From NCBI GenBank assembly GCA_023379075.1, contig JAMCSO010000001.1, positions 1 through 10,477 of the forward strand: DNA of 10,477 bases. The letters are read 5' to 3'. The DNA comes from Candidatus Martarchaeota archaeon. GTDB taxonomy: Archaea; Micrarchaeota; Micrarchaeia; Micrarchaeales; CABMGC01. Of the stretch, positions 1 through 7,214 are shown piece after piece. Position 1 is the first letter of the stretch. Each line of letters starts with the position of its first letter. Below the pieces are notes generated by a model. The model searched no databases. It was given only the letters and a program-made list of their open reading frames with translations, and was not told the origin of the DNA. The translations under genes and the position numbers were made by a program.

Positions 1-971
1 TCGAGAAAGGAGAGCTCAGACAAAGAGCCTATCCTTTTAGCTATGAACCCTGTCTCTCCATGTATTGTATCTGGAAGTCTTATGAGGTGTGAGGTGTCAT
101 TTGTCACATTTCCGTCTATCCTATCACTCTGTATGACTGCCTCTTTCTTAAGCACATCCTTCCAAAATTCCGACTTGTTCTTTATGCTTATCATATCCCA
201 GTTCCCGGAGCGTATGCCCATCTCAACGAGCGATCTGTTTTTGTAAAGCTTCTCAGCCATCTGCTTGCTCATACCGAGAGCCTGCATCGCCTCAGGTCCC
301 TTATTGAGCTTCGATATGAAGTTCTTGGCTATCTTTCCAGGCCACCCTTTCTCCTCTGGCCTCGGCCCTATAAGCCTCTTCCCCCTCTTTCCTGAATCTG
401 GGAAGATCTCTTCTGAATCAATTCCATTTCCAGATATGTAATCGCTTATCTGTTTCCGTTCATTCTTATCAAGGCCCAGTACGTCCTCTCTATTTATGTG
501 TATGTGGTATCCCCTGTTCCCGCTAAAATTTATTATCATCTCGCTCTCTGAGAATCCAAAATCTGGAATCAGGAAGTCTTCTATTAATTTTATCGCTTCG
601 CCTTTCACTGCCTCAAGGCAGATCTTGCATATCCATCCCTTACCGTGCTCTTTCTTACAAGGAATATCCATATCTGTAGCATCAAGATCAAATACCAGTT
701 CGGACCCCTGCCAGTTCTTTTTTTCCATCGGCCTTCCTGCAGGAAATTCATAGTATGCAGAGGAATAAGAGAGATACGGCGGAGCATTATCTACAAGATA
801 TCTCGATAGCTCCTGAATGCTCCTGAATGAAAGATGCCTCACCTTTATCTTTGACTCAAACGTTCCATAAGCAAATTCTCTCTTATCAACTCGGTCAACG
901 CTAAGGACTGCTCTCCTGTAATAATCCCTTATCAGGGAAGAGATCATCCTGTCAGAGTTCTCATCTCGCAT
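1..971 (-). CDS. priS: DNA primase small (catalytic) subunit PriS, C-terminus cut by window edge
   Basis: This is the catalytic subunit of the archaeal/eukaryotic-type primase, which makes RNA or DNA primers together with PriL. The frame is open from ATG at 971 to the left edge, giving 323 visible residues. The catalytic motif ELVFDLDATD supplies Asp95 and Asp97. It is followed by a zinc knuckle (Cys105, His109, Cys115, Cys118) and the nucleotide-binding motif SGNRGYHIH at 150-158. The third catalytic aspartate is Asp286 in RIDGNVT, followed by HLIRLP and HGETG (295-308). Archaeal PriS proteins are usually about 330-400 residues, so little is missing. An in-frame TTG at 980 is an alternative start, with a stop just before it at 987-989. 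An AT-rich TATA-like stretch (993-1001) lies about 26 bases before the ATG, which would fit a leaderless mRNA. The gene is divergent from the DUF998 gene. The assignment is secure. Confidence 0.96.
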   Translation of the reverse strand, partial: MRDENSDRMISSLIRDYYRRAVLSVDRVDKREFAYGTFESKIKVRHLSFRSIQELSRYLVDNAPPYLSYSSAYYEFPAGRPMEKKNWQGSELVFDLDATDMDIPCKKEHGKGWICKICLEAVKGEAIKLIEDFLIPDFGFSESEMIINFSGNRGYHIHINREDVLGLDKNERKQISDYISGNGIDSEEIFPDSGKRGKRLIGPRPEEKGWPGKIAKNFISKLNKGPEAMQALGMSKQMAEKLYKNRSLVEMGIRSGNWDMISIKNKSEFWKDVLKKEAVIQSDRIDGNVTNDTSHLIRLPDTIHGETGFIAKRIGSLSELSFL

Positions 972-1021
972 AATAATCAATGCCTCTCAAAGAATAAAAT
1001 GATTCGGGTGCAGCAGCATAG

Positions 1022-1031
1022 TTCTAAAAAT
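1022..1031 (+). promoter_or_regulatory. Candidate TATA box for the DUF998 gene
   Basis: The stretch TTCTAAAAAT lies about 25-30 bases before the GTG at 1055. In archaea that spacing would place transcription at or next to the start codon, giving a leaderless transcript. No Shine-Dalgarno sequence is visible before the gene, which agrees with this. The match to the archaeal TATA consensus is only moderate. Confidence 0.35.
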
Positions 1032-1054
1032 TGGCAGCTGATATGTAATAATGC

Positions 1055-1648
1055 GTGAATAAAATGATCGCTGAAAGATTTTATGAGAAGCTCGGTGGCG
1101 CAGCATTTTTCATAGGCTCTGTGCAGTTCCTTCTTGCAATTGCAATAACAGAAATGCTTAATCCGGGATACGATGTCTTGCAAATGCCAGTTAGCGATCT
1201 CGGAGTGGGCAACTTCTCAGGTCTGTTCAACCTCTCAATAATCATGTATGGCATTGCAGGGATCATCGCTTCATACTTCATATACAAAAAGACGAGAAGC
1301 ATTCCCTTTTCCCTCGCCCTTTCTATAGCAGGGATAGGAACATGTGCAATAGGGATAGTCACAGAGTACTTTGGATCGCTACACATACTCTTCTCTGGCA
1401 TAGCCCTGACTTTCGGCGCAATGGCTGCAATAATCCTTTCCAGGAATCTGGGCAAGCCGCTTGCATATTACAGCATCGCCACAGGCATCACAAGCCTCAC
1501 CGGCCTCCTGTTTTTCATAACAGGAACATACCTCGGAATAGGCAATGGCGGCATGGAGCGTATGGCAATATATCCTCTTCTTCTCTGGGCAGGAGTGATC
1601 GGTTCAGTAATGCTTGCAAAGAATGGAACGATAAGGAAAAGCAAATAA
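1055..1648 (+). CDS. DUF998-type six-helix membrane protein
   Basis: An integral membrane protein of 197 residues that resembles the DUF998 family, whose biochemical function is unknown. Six hydrophobic helices are visible at about 14-33, 57-78, 83-102, 109-129, 136-160 and 170-188. The segment YDVLQMPVSDLG (39-50) after helix 1 and GMERMAIYP (166-174) before the last helix match features typical of the family. The tail (NGTIRKSK) is basic and probably cytoplasmic. The reading frame starts with GTG at 1055. ATG at 1064 is an equally possible start and would remove three residues. The gene stands alone on the plus strand, divergent from priS. Its stop codon ends one base before the stop of the last gene of the opposing membrane-protein array. 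Family assignment rests on remembered motif pattern and topology only. Confidence 0.8.
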   Translation: MNKMIAERFYEKLGGAAFFIGSVQFLLAIAITEMLNPGYDVLQMPVSDLGVGNFSGLFNLSIIMYGIAGIIASYFIYKKTRSIPFSLALSIAGIGTCAIGIVTEYFGSLHILFSGIALTFGAMAAIILSRNLGKPLAYYSIATGITSLTGLLFFITGTYLGIGNGGMERMAIYPLLLWAGVIGSVMLAKNGTIRKSK

Positions 1649-1649
1649 T

Positions 1650-2027
1650 TCATATATTGGCAATAACTATCATTATCATAAGCATTATGACTGCAGCAGC
1701 ATAAGACTGGGAAGCCTCGTAAGGTATGCTCAGCACAAGCGTTCTTACCACTATCTCAGAGACATAATACACCAGGGCAATAAACAGCACAAACGTTATG
1801 ATGAGATCTCTCTTCCTTGCCTTTTTCTTAGCTTCATTTTCCTTTGATAAAGCCACCATCAGCATTATGTAGAAGAACATGATCGCTCCTCCAATTCCAT
1901 TCACAAGATATAATGGGTTGAGTATGTCGTAGTTTATGTTGCTCAGCGATACAACAAAAAAAATCGCAGAGAAGAATAATATTGCGCGTTTCTTGACATA
2001 TTCTGGGATAATCTTCTTCATAATCAT
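1650..2027 (-). CDS. Small four-helix membrane protein, type B, copy 3 (B3)
   Basis: Last gene of the six-gene array, 125 residues, of no family I recognise. Four helices are predicted at about 14-30, 40-60, 75-94 and 106-123. Basic segments at the N-terminus (KK, VKKR) and between helices 2 and 3 (KKKARKR) put both ends in the cytoplasm by the positive-inside rule. Type-B marks are FFS in helix 1 and NINYDILN after it. IIPEY near the start resembles MIPEA of B1. Glu91 in helix 3 matches the conserved acidic residue of B1 and B2. The loop before helix 4 is about six residues longer than in its relatives, and the protein ends in Asn-Ile rather than Asn-Arg, so this is the most diverged copy. 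The start ATG overlaps the A3 stop (ATGA). A second ATG at 2021 has better spacing (10 bases) from AGGT at 2032-2035. Confidence 0.82.
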   Translation of the reverse strand: MIMKKIIPEYVKKRAILFFSAIFFVVSLSNINYDILNPLYLVNGIGGAIMFFYIMLMVALSKENEAKKKARKRDLIITFVLFIALVYYVSEIVVRTLVLSIPYEASQSYAAAVIMLMIMIVIANI

Positions 2028-2416
2028 GCGAACCTGTTTAATATCGCAAGTATCGTGCCGAAAATTATGTGCACGTTATTGGTTGCGTAGGGGGTGCCGA
2101 GCTTTGTCACATATCCGTATAGCTGGAGCATGAAGCTTGCGAGAAGGAGTACAATGATGACATTGTTTTGTCTCTTAAGCCTATTCAGCGAGACATCATT
2201 CCATCGGACTACAACTACATATATTATAATGATGCATACAACCATGGTTCCAATATAATCAATGATGGAAATTGGGTCTGCAATACCCTCTCCCCAGAAA
2301 TCCGTCGCAAGAGTTGCGCATATGAAAAATACTGAGAGGGCGAAAGGTATGAATCTCCTGCCAAGCTCCTTCCTCCTAAGTCTTTCAGAATTCAACTCAT
2401 CTCCCCAAGAATGCAT
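2024..2416 (-). CDS. Small four-helix membrane protein, type A, copy 3 (A3)
   Basis: Fifth gene of the array, 130 residues from ATG at 2416. It shows the type-A pattern: a basic N-terminus (RLRRKELGRR), helix 1 followed by TDFWGEG (38-44), helix 2 ending in RWND, then KRQNN before helix 3, Gln98 in LQLYGY, and a last helix ending in ILNRFA. It is closest to A2, sharing TDFWG, QLYGY and AILNR. Function unknown; it is probably an inner-membrane subunit with both ends in the cytoplasm. The ATG start overlaps the end of B2 by 20 bases. An in-frame TTG at 2395 would give 123 residues, nearer the lengths of A1 and A2, and a purine-rich GGGGAGATGAG lies just before it. The true start is therefore open. 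The stop overlaps the B3 start. Confidence 0.82.
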   Translation of the reverse strand: MHSWGDELNSERLRRKELGRRFIPFALSVFFICATLATDFWGEGIADPISIIDYIGTMVVCIIIIYVVVVRWNDVSLNRLKRQNNVIIVLLLASFMLQLYGYVTKLGTPYATNNVHIIFGTILAILNRFA

Positions 2417-2744
2417 TTATCATCATTATCGCGAACATCAGCAGTGCGACAGCAGGATAATTAATATTCGCATCCATGACAAAGATCACAAAAATCTCGA
2501 GAGAGAGGCCGAATGCAAGCAATACTATTACTGCATCAATAATGATTCTTTCTGGCTTCTTCTTTGCCTTGGTGAGAAGTCCCACCACAAAGAGCAGGGA
2601 TACTGCTACAAGGAAATCTACAATAAGAAGCCCAAGGCTCTGTATGTCTGCGTTAATGTCCTCTGCCTGCGCCAGTAAGAGTATGAACGAGAAGAAGATT
2701 ATGGCTCTCCTGGCAGCTCCATATGATAAAATCCTCCTTCCCAT
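2397..2744 (-). CDS. Small four-helix membrane protein, type B, copy 2 (B2)
   Basis: Fourth gene of the array, 115 residues from ATG at 2744. Type-B features are a basic N-terminus (GRR, ARR), FFS in helix 1 (18-20), DIN after helix 1, a basic loop KAKKKPER (59-66) between helices 2 and 3, and Glu83 in helix 3. NY comes exactly 11 residues after this Glu, as in B1. The helix-4 ending is MMINAFLGR, so the Asn is kept but the Arg of the usual Asn-Arg pair is not. The ATG overlaps the A2 stop by one base (TGATG). AGGT at 2752-2755 lies seven bases before it, an ideal ribosome-site distance, so I prefer it over the TTG one codon upstream at 2747. Function unknown. Confidence 0.83.
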   Translation of the reverse strand: MGRRILSYGAARRAIIFFSFILLLAQAEDINADIQSLGLLIVDFLVAVSLLFVVGLLTKAKKKPERIIIDAVIVLLAFGLSLEIFVIFVMDANINYPAVALLMFAIMMINAFLGR

Positions 2745-3106
2745 CAAACATACCTGTTTAGTATTGCTAAGGCAAGTCCAAGTATCACCTGGACATTGCC
2801 GACTGCGTATTGCGTATTCAGATCCCTGTAATAGCCGTACAGCTGGAACGCGACAGCCATAGCCATCATAACTACAACTGCATCATTCTGACGCGAAAGT
2901 TTCCTTGCGTTCTTCTCATTCCAATTGATGAGTATGAAATAAATTATCAATATGGTTATAAGCAGGGTCCCGACATCTCCGACAAGCATGCTAAAATCAG
3001 ATGTACCTATCCCCCAGAAATCAGTGAAGATTGTAGCTATTACGAAAAGCATTGAGAGGGAAAAGAAGACATACCTTCTCTCAACCTCAAGCTCAACGCC
3101 TTTCAT
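2744..3106 (-). CDS. Small four-helix membrane protein, type A, copy 2 (A2)
   Basis: Third gene of the array, 120 residues from ATG at 3106. The type-A pattern is clear: ERRYVFF before helix 1, TDFWGIG (28-34), GDVG at the start of helix 2, LINWNEKNARKLSRQND (59-75) as the cytoplasmic loop, Gln88 in FQLYGYY, then NTQYAVGNVQVILG and a final ILNRYV. Predicted topology is N-in/C-in with four helices. A longer form from TTG at 3121 is possible but would overlap the probable ribosome site. The ATG start makes it nearly the same length as A1 (121). Just before the ATG is a three-codon reading frame starting at 3114 that could couple translation to B1. No known family is recognised. Confidence 0.83.
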   Translation of the reverse strand: MKGVELEVERRYVFFSLSMLFVIATIFTDFWGIGTSDFSMLVGDVGTLLITILIIYFILINWNEKNARKLSRQNDAVVVMMAMAVAFQLYGYYRDLNTQYAVGNVQVILGLALAILNRYV

Positions 3107-3113
3107 ACAATCA

Positions 3114-3464
3114 TCAAACAAACCTGTTTATTATCATGAGAACTACTGCGGCCATCCCTGCCATCGTATAATTGACGTTCTGCGTCCTCATCACCACTCC
3201 TATAATCTCAAAGAGAAATGCCAATAATGAGAAGAGGAGTATGAGGTTGTTCCTAAGGCTGACAGTACCTTTCTTCCTGCTCTTTCTTGTAAACATTACT
3301 GCGATTATTATCAGAGCGACAAAGATCGCGACTCCAATCGAGTCTATTATCTCTCTTGCATTTAAGACATTGTTATTTATGTTCTGAAGCTCTATAACAA
3401 ACAATATAATAGAGAAAAACATCCACATCTTGAGGCGTGCCGCCTCTGGAATCATGCTCTTCAA
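3114..3464 (-). CDS. Small four-helix membrane protein, type B, copy 1 (B1)
   Basis: Second gene of the array, 116 residues from TTG at 3464, or 113 from ATG at 3455. Type-B marks are MIPEAAR near the start, FFS in helix 1 (17-19), QNINNNVLN after helix 1, a strongly basic loop TRKSRKKG (59-66) between helices 2 and 3, Glu86 in LFEIIGVVMRT, NY 11 residues later, and a final helix ending in MIINRFV. GAGGGGATTC lies five bases before the TTG, good ribosome-site spacing, so I prefer TTG. It is nine bases from the A1 stop. The last 20 bases around its stop are almost identical to those at the end of A2, although the two proteins are of different types. Function unknown. Confidence 0.83.
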   Translation of the reverse strand: MKSMIPEAARLKMWMFFSIILFVIELQNINNNVLNAREIIDSIGVAIFVALIIIAVMFTRKSRKKGTVSLRNNLILLFSLLAFLFEIIGVVMRTQNVNYTMAGMAAVVLMIINRFV

Positions 3465-3473
3465 AGAATCCCC

Positions 3474-3839
3474 TCACAAGTACCTGTTTACCATTGCCAT
3501 TATCAGCCCGAACATTACCTGGATGTTGCTGCCAACATAAGCAGTATCTTTCTTGACGTAAAAACCTATCGCTTCTATTACTAATCCTATGACAACTATA
3601 ACCAGCAGGATATCGTTCTGCCTGACAAGGCTATCCAGCCTCTGGTCCTTCCAATTCATTATTATCAGTATCACTGCTATTATTGATATCAAAAGTGCTC
3701 CAACATCATAGATAAGATATGAACTTATTCCAGATTCTCCCCACCAATTGCTTAGAAATGTTGCAAGGATCAATAGCAATCCCAAAAAGAGGAAGACATA
3801 CCTTGTAGCTATCTCAGAATCCTTCGTACGTTTTGCCAT
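3474..3839 (-). CDS. Small four-helix membrane protein, type A, copy 1 (A1)
   Basis: First gene of the array, 121 residues from ATG at 3839. A longer form from TTG at 3866 is open but adds nine residues with no counterpart in A2. Helices lie at about 13-32, 41-62, 76-95 and 101-119. Type-A features are TRYVFLF, SNWWGESG (30-37), DVGALL, MNWKDQRLDSLVRQND (61-76), Glu89 at the position where A2 and A3 have Gln, SNIQVMFG and a terminal VNRYL. It is the most diverged A copy. The ATG is 45 bases after the MFS exporter stop, on the same strand, with no obvious promoter or terminator between, so co-transcription is likely. I do not recognise a family. Confidence 0.82.
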   Translation of the reverse strand: MAKRTKDSEIATRYVFLFLGLLLILATFLSNWWGESGISSYLIYDVGALLISIIAVILIIMNWKDQRLDSLVRQNDILLVIVVIGLVIEAIGFYVKKDTAYVGSNIQVMFGLIMAMVNRYL

Positions 3840-3884
3840 ACTTATACCAACCCAATAGTCCCACAAAGTTGCATTGCGATGCCC

Positions 3885-5534
3885 TCAGGATCTCCTTCCA
3901 CCTTTCTTAAAGTAAGATACAACTGCTGATATTATTAAAAGTATTGCAGACATCATGACGACTTCCCTAAATCCCTGCATGTATGCATTGCCTATTGCCT
4001 CAGGGAAGAATGTCAGGCTCGTTATTTTGCTTATTGTGCTTCCTGAAAGTTTGGCTGTTACCTCTGGAAGACCTGAAAGTATTGATGATACTGGGTTATA
4101 TCCGAGAAGAGCTGAGAATAGGGCTTCTGTGGGGCTGATTGAAGATACATATGGTATAATGCTACTTGGCGCTCCAGAAGCGTGTAGTGTAGATGACAAA
4201 GCACTGGGGAGGGCTCCTCCCATCGTTGTGAATATTATTGCAAAGTAAAGAGGAAAGCTTACTGCCATGGCGCAATTAGTTATCGTGGTTCTCATCCCAG
4301 ATGCGGCGCTTCTCCTCTTTCTTGGGACAGAGCTCATTATGTCAGCAGTGTTAGGTGAAGAGAAGAGGGCCATCCCTGCTCCTATTATAAAGAGAGCCGG
4401 GACAAACCATATATAATTGAAATTGTATGGCATTATAATCAGCAATAGAAATCCAAAAGCTGTGGCCAGTAGCCCGCCAATTGTGAATATCCTGCCACCA
4501 TATTTGTCTGAGAGATAGCCGCTCACAGGGCCCATTGCAATAAATGCAAGCATGAAAGGCATTGTATAAATGCCAGACCAGAAGGGGGTAGATGCATACG
4601 AGTAGCCATTGAGAGGGAGCCAGATGCCCTGGAAGAGCATAATCAGGACAAGAATCAGACCCTGCCTTGTCAAAGAGACAATGAAAAGTGAGAAGTTGCC
4701 TGTCCAAAAGTCCCTTATCTTAAATAACGAGATGTCAAACATTGGTTCCTTAACCCTCTTCTCAATCAGTACAAATATACCAAGAGCCAGAATCCCGATT
4801 ATTATGCTTCCTATGACAAAAGGATTTGTCCACCCCTCATTAGAGGTTCCATAAGGCACAAGGCCATATGTTATACCTATTAATATAAGCAGCAGACTTA
4901 TAACGAAGACAAGGTTGCCTATCCAGTCTATGTGTATCTTGGATCTTTTCATAGTCTCCTTTAACGAGATATATGACCAGATTATTCCTATCATCCCAAA
5001 TGGAATATTGATTATGAATATAAGGTTCCAGCTTATGCTTGCAAAGAGCCCTCCCAAAAACAATCCAAGTATTGTACCTGCAACGCTTGATATCTGGTTG
5101 AGACCCATGGCCTTTCCTCTTTCCCTGATCGGGAAGTAATCTGTTAATATTGCCGGACCATTCACCATAAGCAGCCCTCCTCCGACAGCCTGCACCATTC
5201 TATATATTATAATCTCAAGGATGCCTGCATCTCCCTTTATTGTTACAGCCGACAAGAGCACAGATGCTATAGTGAATATTACGAAACCCACATTGTAGAG
5301 CTTTACTCTTCCCAGCATATCTGACAATCTTCCGAATGTCACTACCATAGTTGCAGTCACTATAAGGTAACCAGTTATCAACCATATTATGTAAGAAATA
5401 GCGTCAGGAGCTCCAGCGTTGAATTGGAATGCGTTGAATATGGCTGGCATCGCCACTATTATCATTGTGATATTCATTGTGCTTAAGAGTGTGGAAAGGA
5501 TGGTGTTAGATAATGCAACCCATTTTTCTTTCAT
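3885..5534 (-). CDS. MFS multidrug-type exporter, DHA2 (EmrB/QacA-like, 14-helix) family
   Basis: A proton-coupled drug or metabolite exporter of the major facilitator superfamily. Its 549 residues fit the 14-helix DHA2 group. Visible signatures are motif A GRLSDMLGRVKL (68-79) between helices 2 and 3, an RMVQAVGGG motif-B region (112-120) with Arg112, VAGTILGLFLGG (151-162) as the antiporter motif C, and WNLIFIINIPFG (169-180), the W-x-x-I-F-x-x-N-x-P-x-G stretch typical of DHA2. A second motif-A-like GYLSDKYGG follows the central helices. The protein ends in a basic KKGGRR tail. The start ATG is preceded by GGTTTGGG and, farther up, by a TATA-like box. It is probably the first gene of an operon with the six small membrane proteins downstream. 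The substrate cannot be read from sequence. Confidence 0.92.
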   Translation of the reverse strand: MKEKWVALSNTILSTLLSTMNITMIIVAMPAIFNAFQFNAGAPDAISYIIWLITGYLIVTATMVVTFGRLSDMLGRVKLYNVGFVIFTIASVLLSAVTIKGDAGILEIIIYRMVQAVGGGLLMVNGPAILTDYFPIRERGKAMGLNQISSVAGTILGLFLGGLFASISWNLIFIINIPFGMIGIIWSYISLKETMKRSKIHIDWIGNLVFVISLLLILIGITYGLVPYGTSNEGWTNPFVIGSIIIGILALGIFVLIEKRVKEPMFDISLFKIRDFWTGNFSLFIVSLTRQGLILVLIMLFQGIWLPLNGYSYASTPFWSGIYTMPFMLAFIAMGPVSGYLSDKYGGRIFTIGGLLATAFGFLLLIIMPYNFNYIWFVPALFIIGAGMALFSSPNTADIMSSVPRKRRSAASGMRTTITNCAMAVSFPLYFAIIFTTMGGALPSALSSTLHASGAPSSIIPYVSSISPTEALFSALLGYNPVSSILSGLPEVTAKLSGSTISKITSLTFFPEAIGNAYMQGFREVVMMSAILLIISAVVSYFKKGGRRS

Positions 5535-5570
5535 CCCAAACCAACTAGCATCTAATTTGATATAGAATCC

Positions 5571-5578
5571 ATATAAAC
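5571..5578 (-). promoter_or_regulatory. Candidate TATA box for the MFS exporter and array
   Basis: On the minus strand this reads GTTTATAT, within the 63-base gap between the topoisomerase VI B stop and the exporter start. A transcript starting about 25 bases downstream would have a short leader containing GGTTTGGG before the ATG. The box suggests that the exporter and its downstream array are transcribed apart from the KH/topoisomerase genes. Confidence 0.5.
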
Positions 5579-5597
5579 ATATAAAATGTTTTGTATG

Positions 5598-7214
5598 CTA
5601 CTCCTCTGTAACTTCTCTTTCTACAGGCTGCTGTTCATCCTCCCTTTCCTCTTCCCTGAATAGGCTTTCATACCTTCCTTCAATGATCTTCTCAAGGGAT
5701 CTCTTAATCTCTTCCTTTTCTCTTCCTGTTATATCGCTAAGATCCGAAGAGAGCTGATTGACATACCTCATTATCGTCTTGTACTTTGATTCCTGGAGGT
5801 TCCTATTCCTAATTCCGCGTATGTACTTGTTTATGTTTCTGGCGCAGTCCATAACTGCAAGTTTGATCTCATCTATTATCTCTTCTTCTTGCGCTATCGC
5901 TTGTTTCCCAACTCCGGAATAAGGTATGTAAACGCCAGAGACATTAACGAATACACTGACAGGCTCCTCGTCAAAATTGCTTATGCCATATCTTTTCCAT
6001 TGTATTCCCTTCACTGCCTCTGTTATTGCGCAGCTCGATCCATCGAATAGCAATGGAACCTTGTTTGCAAACCTAAGAACGTTACCGCCAGCGCCCCCAT
6101 CGCTGCCCATCTTTCCCGCTCCTCCTCCATAAGCTATGCCTGCCTCGACTACGAATGGTATGCCTCCACGGAAGACTCTTGGCTTTCTCTCTATCACGCT
6201 TATGAATTCAGGATTTAATATATTCTTTATTGCGACCTTAATCTGCTCCTCGCCTATTGGAGAAACCGAATCAAGCTCTGGGGCCATCCATTTGATTTTT
6301 TTGAATGCATCAACTATGCTCTCTGCATCTTCCCATCTAAGATTCCTGGGTTCTTTGTCAAGATCCAGGGATGGGACAAGTTCCTTAATCTCTGCGATCT
6401 TTCCCTGTGAAACTCTTGAGAATGTATCAATCAAGAATTGTGATATCTTCCTTCCAGTGCTCCTATGTGCAAATTCAAGGAGATCATTCGTACCTACTCC
6501 GAGAGGGTGTGGCTTTATAAGCTTCGGCTTCTTCGGCATTTCGTCAACAGCCCTTGGAAATACAACATCCTTTCCATCTGGCTCAACAAGCCTCAGGCTG
6601 ATATGCGGGTTAGACAGGGCAGTCCTCTTAAGATATTCGTAAACCCCATGGTCGCTTCGTTCATACTTCACTTCACCGAATTCACCATATATTGACAGGC
6701 CCCTGCTTCCGTCACCAAGACTCTTAACATTATCTACAACTGGAGAATTGGTTTTTATATCAATGCTAATATCACATTCAAAGCTCTGCTTCCCCGTAGA
6801 TGATATGACGTGGATCGGCTTTCCTGTAGTTATAAGCGCGAATAGAGTACATCCTGCAGCTCCGATACCCTGCTGGCCTCTCTGCTGTATGTATCTGTGG
6901 AACTTCGTTCCCGCAAGAACTCTCGCAAGAGCCTTTCCGACCATCTTTATTGGAATTCCAGGACCATTGTCCTTCACAAGGACACCGTACTTGCTCTCAG
7001 AGAGCTGCTTTATCTCGACTGATATATCGGGAAGTATGCCCGCTTCTTCGCATGCATCAAGGGAATTTGTCACGTATTCATGCACTATGGTTGTAAGCGA
7101 TTTTACCTTTCCAGAGTAGCCAAGCATCTGACTGTTCTTCCTGAAAAACTCCGATATGGAATGCTCCTTGAATTCTGAAAATATCTCCTCAGCGCTAACA
7201 TTAGATTCCGGCAT
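5598..7214 (-). CDS. top6B: Type II DNA topoisomerase VI subunit B
   Basis: The ATPase subunit of archaeal topoisomerase VI, which acts with the Spo11-like subunit A to relax and decatenate DNA. The GHKL fold is clear. Numbered from ATG at 7214 (538 residues), HEYVTNSLDA holds Glu46, Asn50 and Asp53; VKDNGPGIP covers 80-88; GQQGIGAAG covers 113-121. A helix-two-turn-helix region and the transducer domain follow, with RVFRGGIPFVVEAG, LLFDGSSCAI and a QWKRYGI segment likely to carry the switch lysine. The C-terminal tail is acidic. ATG at 7214 has AAGGTG six bases upstream and overlaps the KH gene by only 14 bases. Longer forms start at ATG 7247 or 7286; these add residues before the conserved SAEEIFSEFKE stretch. 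No subunit A gene follows it in this window. Confidence 0.95.
   Translation of the reverse strand: MPESNVSAEEIFSEFKEHSISEFFRKNSQMLGYSGKVKSLTTIVHEYVTNSLDACEEAGILPDISVEIKQLSESKYGVLVKDNGPGIPIKMVGKALARVLAGTKFHRYIQQRGQQGIGAAGCTLFALITTGKPIHVISSTGKQSFECDISIDIKTNSPVVDNVKSLGDGSRGLSIYGEFGEVKYERSDHGVYEYLKRTALSNPHISLRLVEPDGKDVVFPRAVDEMPKKPKLIKPHPLGVGTNDLLEFAHRSTGRKISQFLIDTFSRVSQGKIAEIKELVPSLDLDKEPRNLRWEDAESIVDAFKKIKWMAPELDSVSPIGEEQIKVAIKNILNPEFISVIERKPRVFRGGIPFVVEAGIAYGGGAGKMGSDGGAGGNVLRFANKVPLLFDGSSCAITEAVKGIQWKRYGISNFDEEPVSVFVNVSGVYIPYSGVGKQAIAQEEEIIDEIKLAVMDCARNINKYIRGIRNRNLQESKYKTIMRYVNQLSSDLSDITGREKEEIKRSLEKIIEGRYESLFREEEREDEQQPVEREVTEE

Noticed and set aside
605..787. Small minus-strand coding frame within the left region
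   Set aside because: It overlaps priS in another frame; the priS frame through this segment carries the catalytic and zinc motifs.
2024..3490. Regularly repeated TAAACAGGT as a CRISPR-like or mobile-element repeat
   Set aside because: The copies are about 360-720 bases apart, lie at gene ends in frame and encode the conserved protein terminus; there are no spacers and no transposase.
1650..3866. The small four-helix proteins as paired SMR (EmrE/EbrAB-like) drug exporters
   Set aside because: Size, helix number and pairing fit, but the conserved Glu is in helix 3 rather than helix 1, SMR signature residues are not seen, and both types show the same N-in/C-in charge pattern instead of opposite topologies.
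6136..6642. Long plus-strand frame opposite top6B (and similar ones at 4351-4707 in the exporter and 9222-9581 opposite ftsZ)
   Set aside because: These are shadows of strongly supported genes, with no recognisable motifs of their own.
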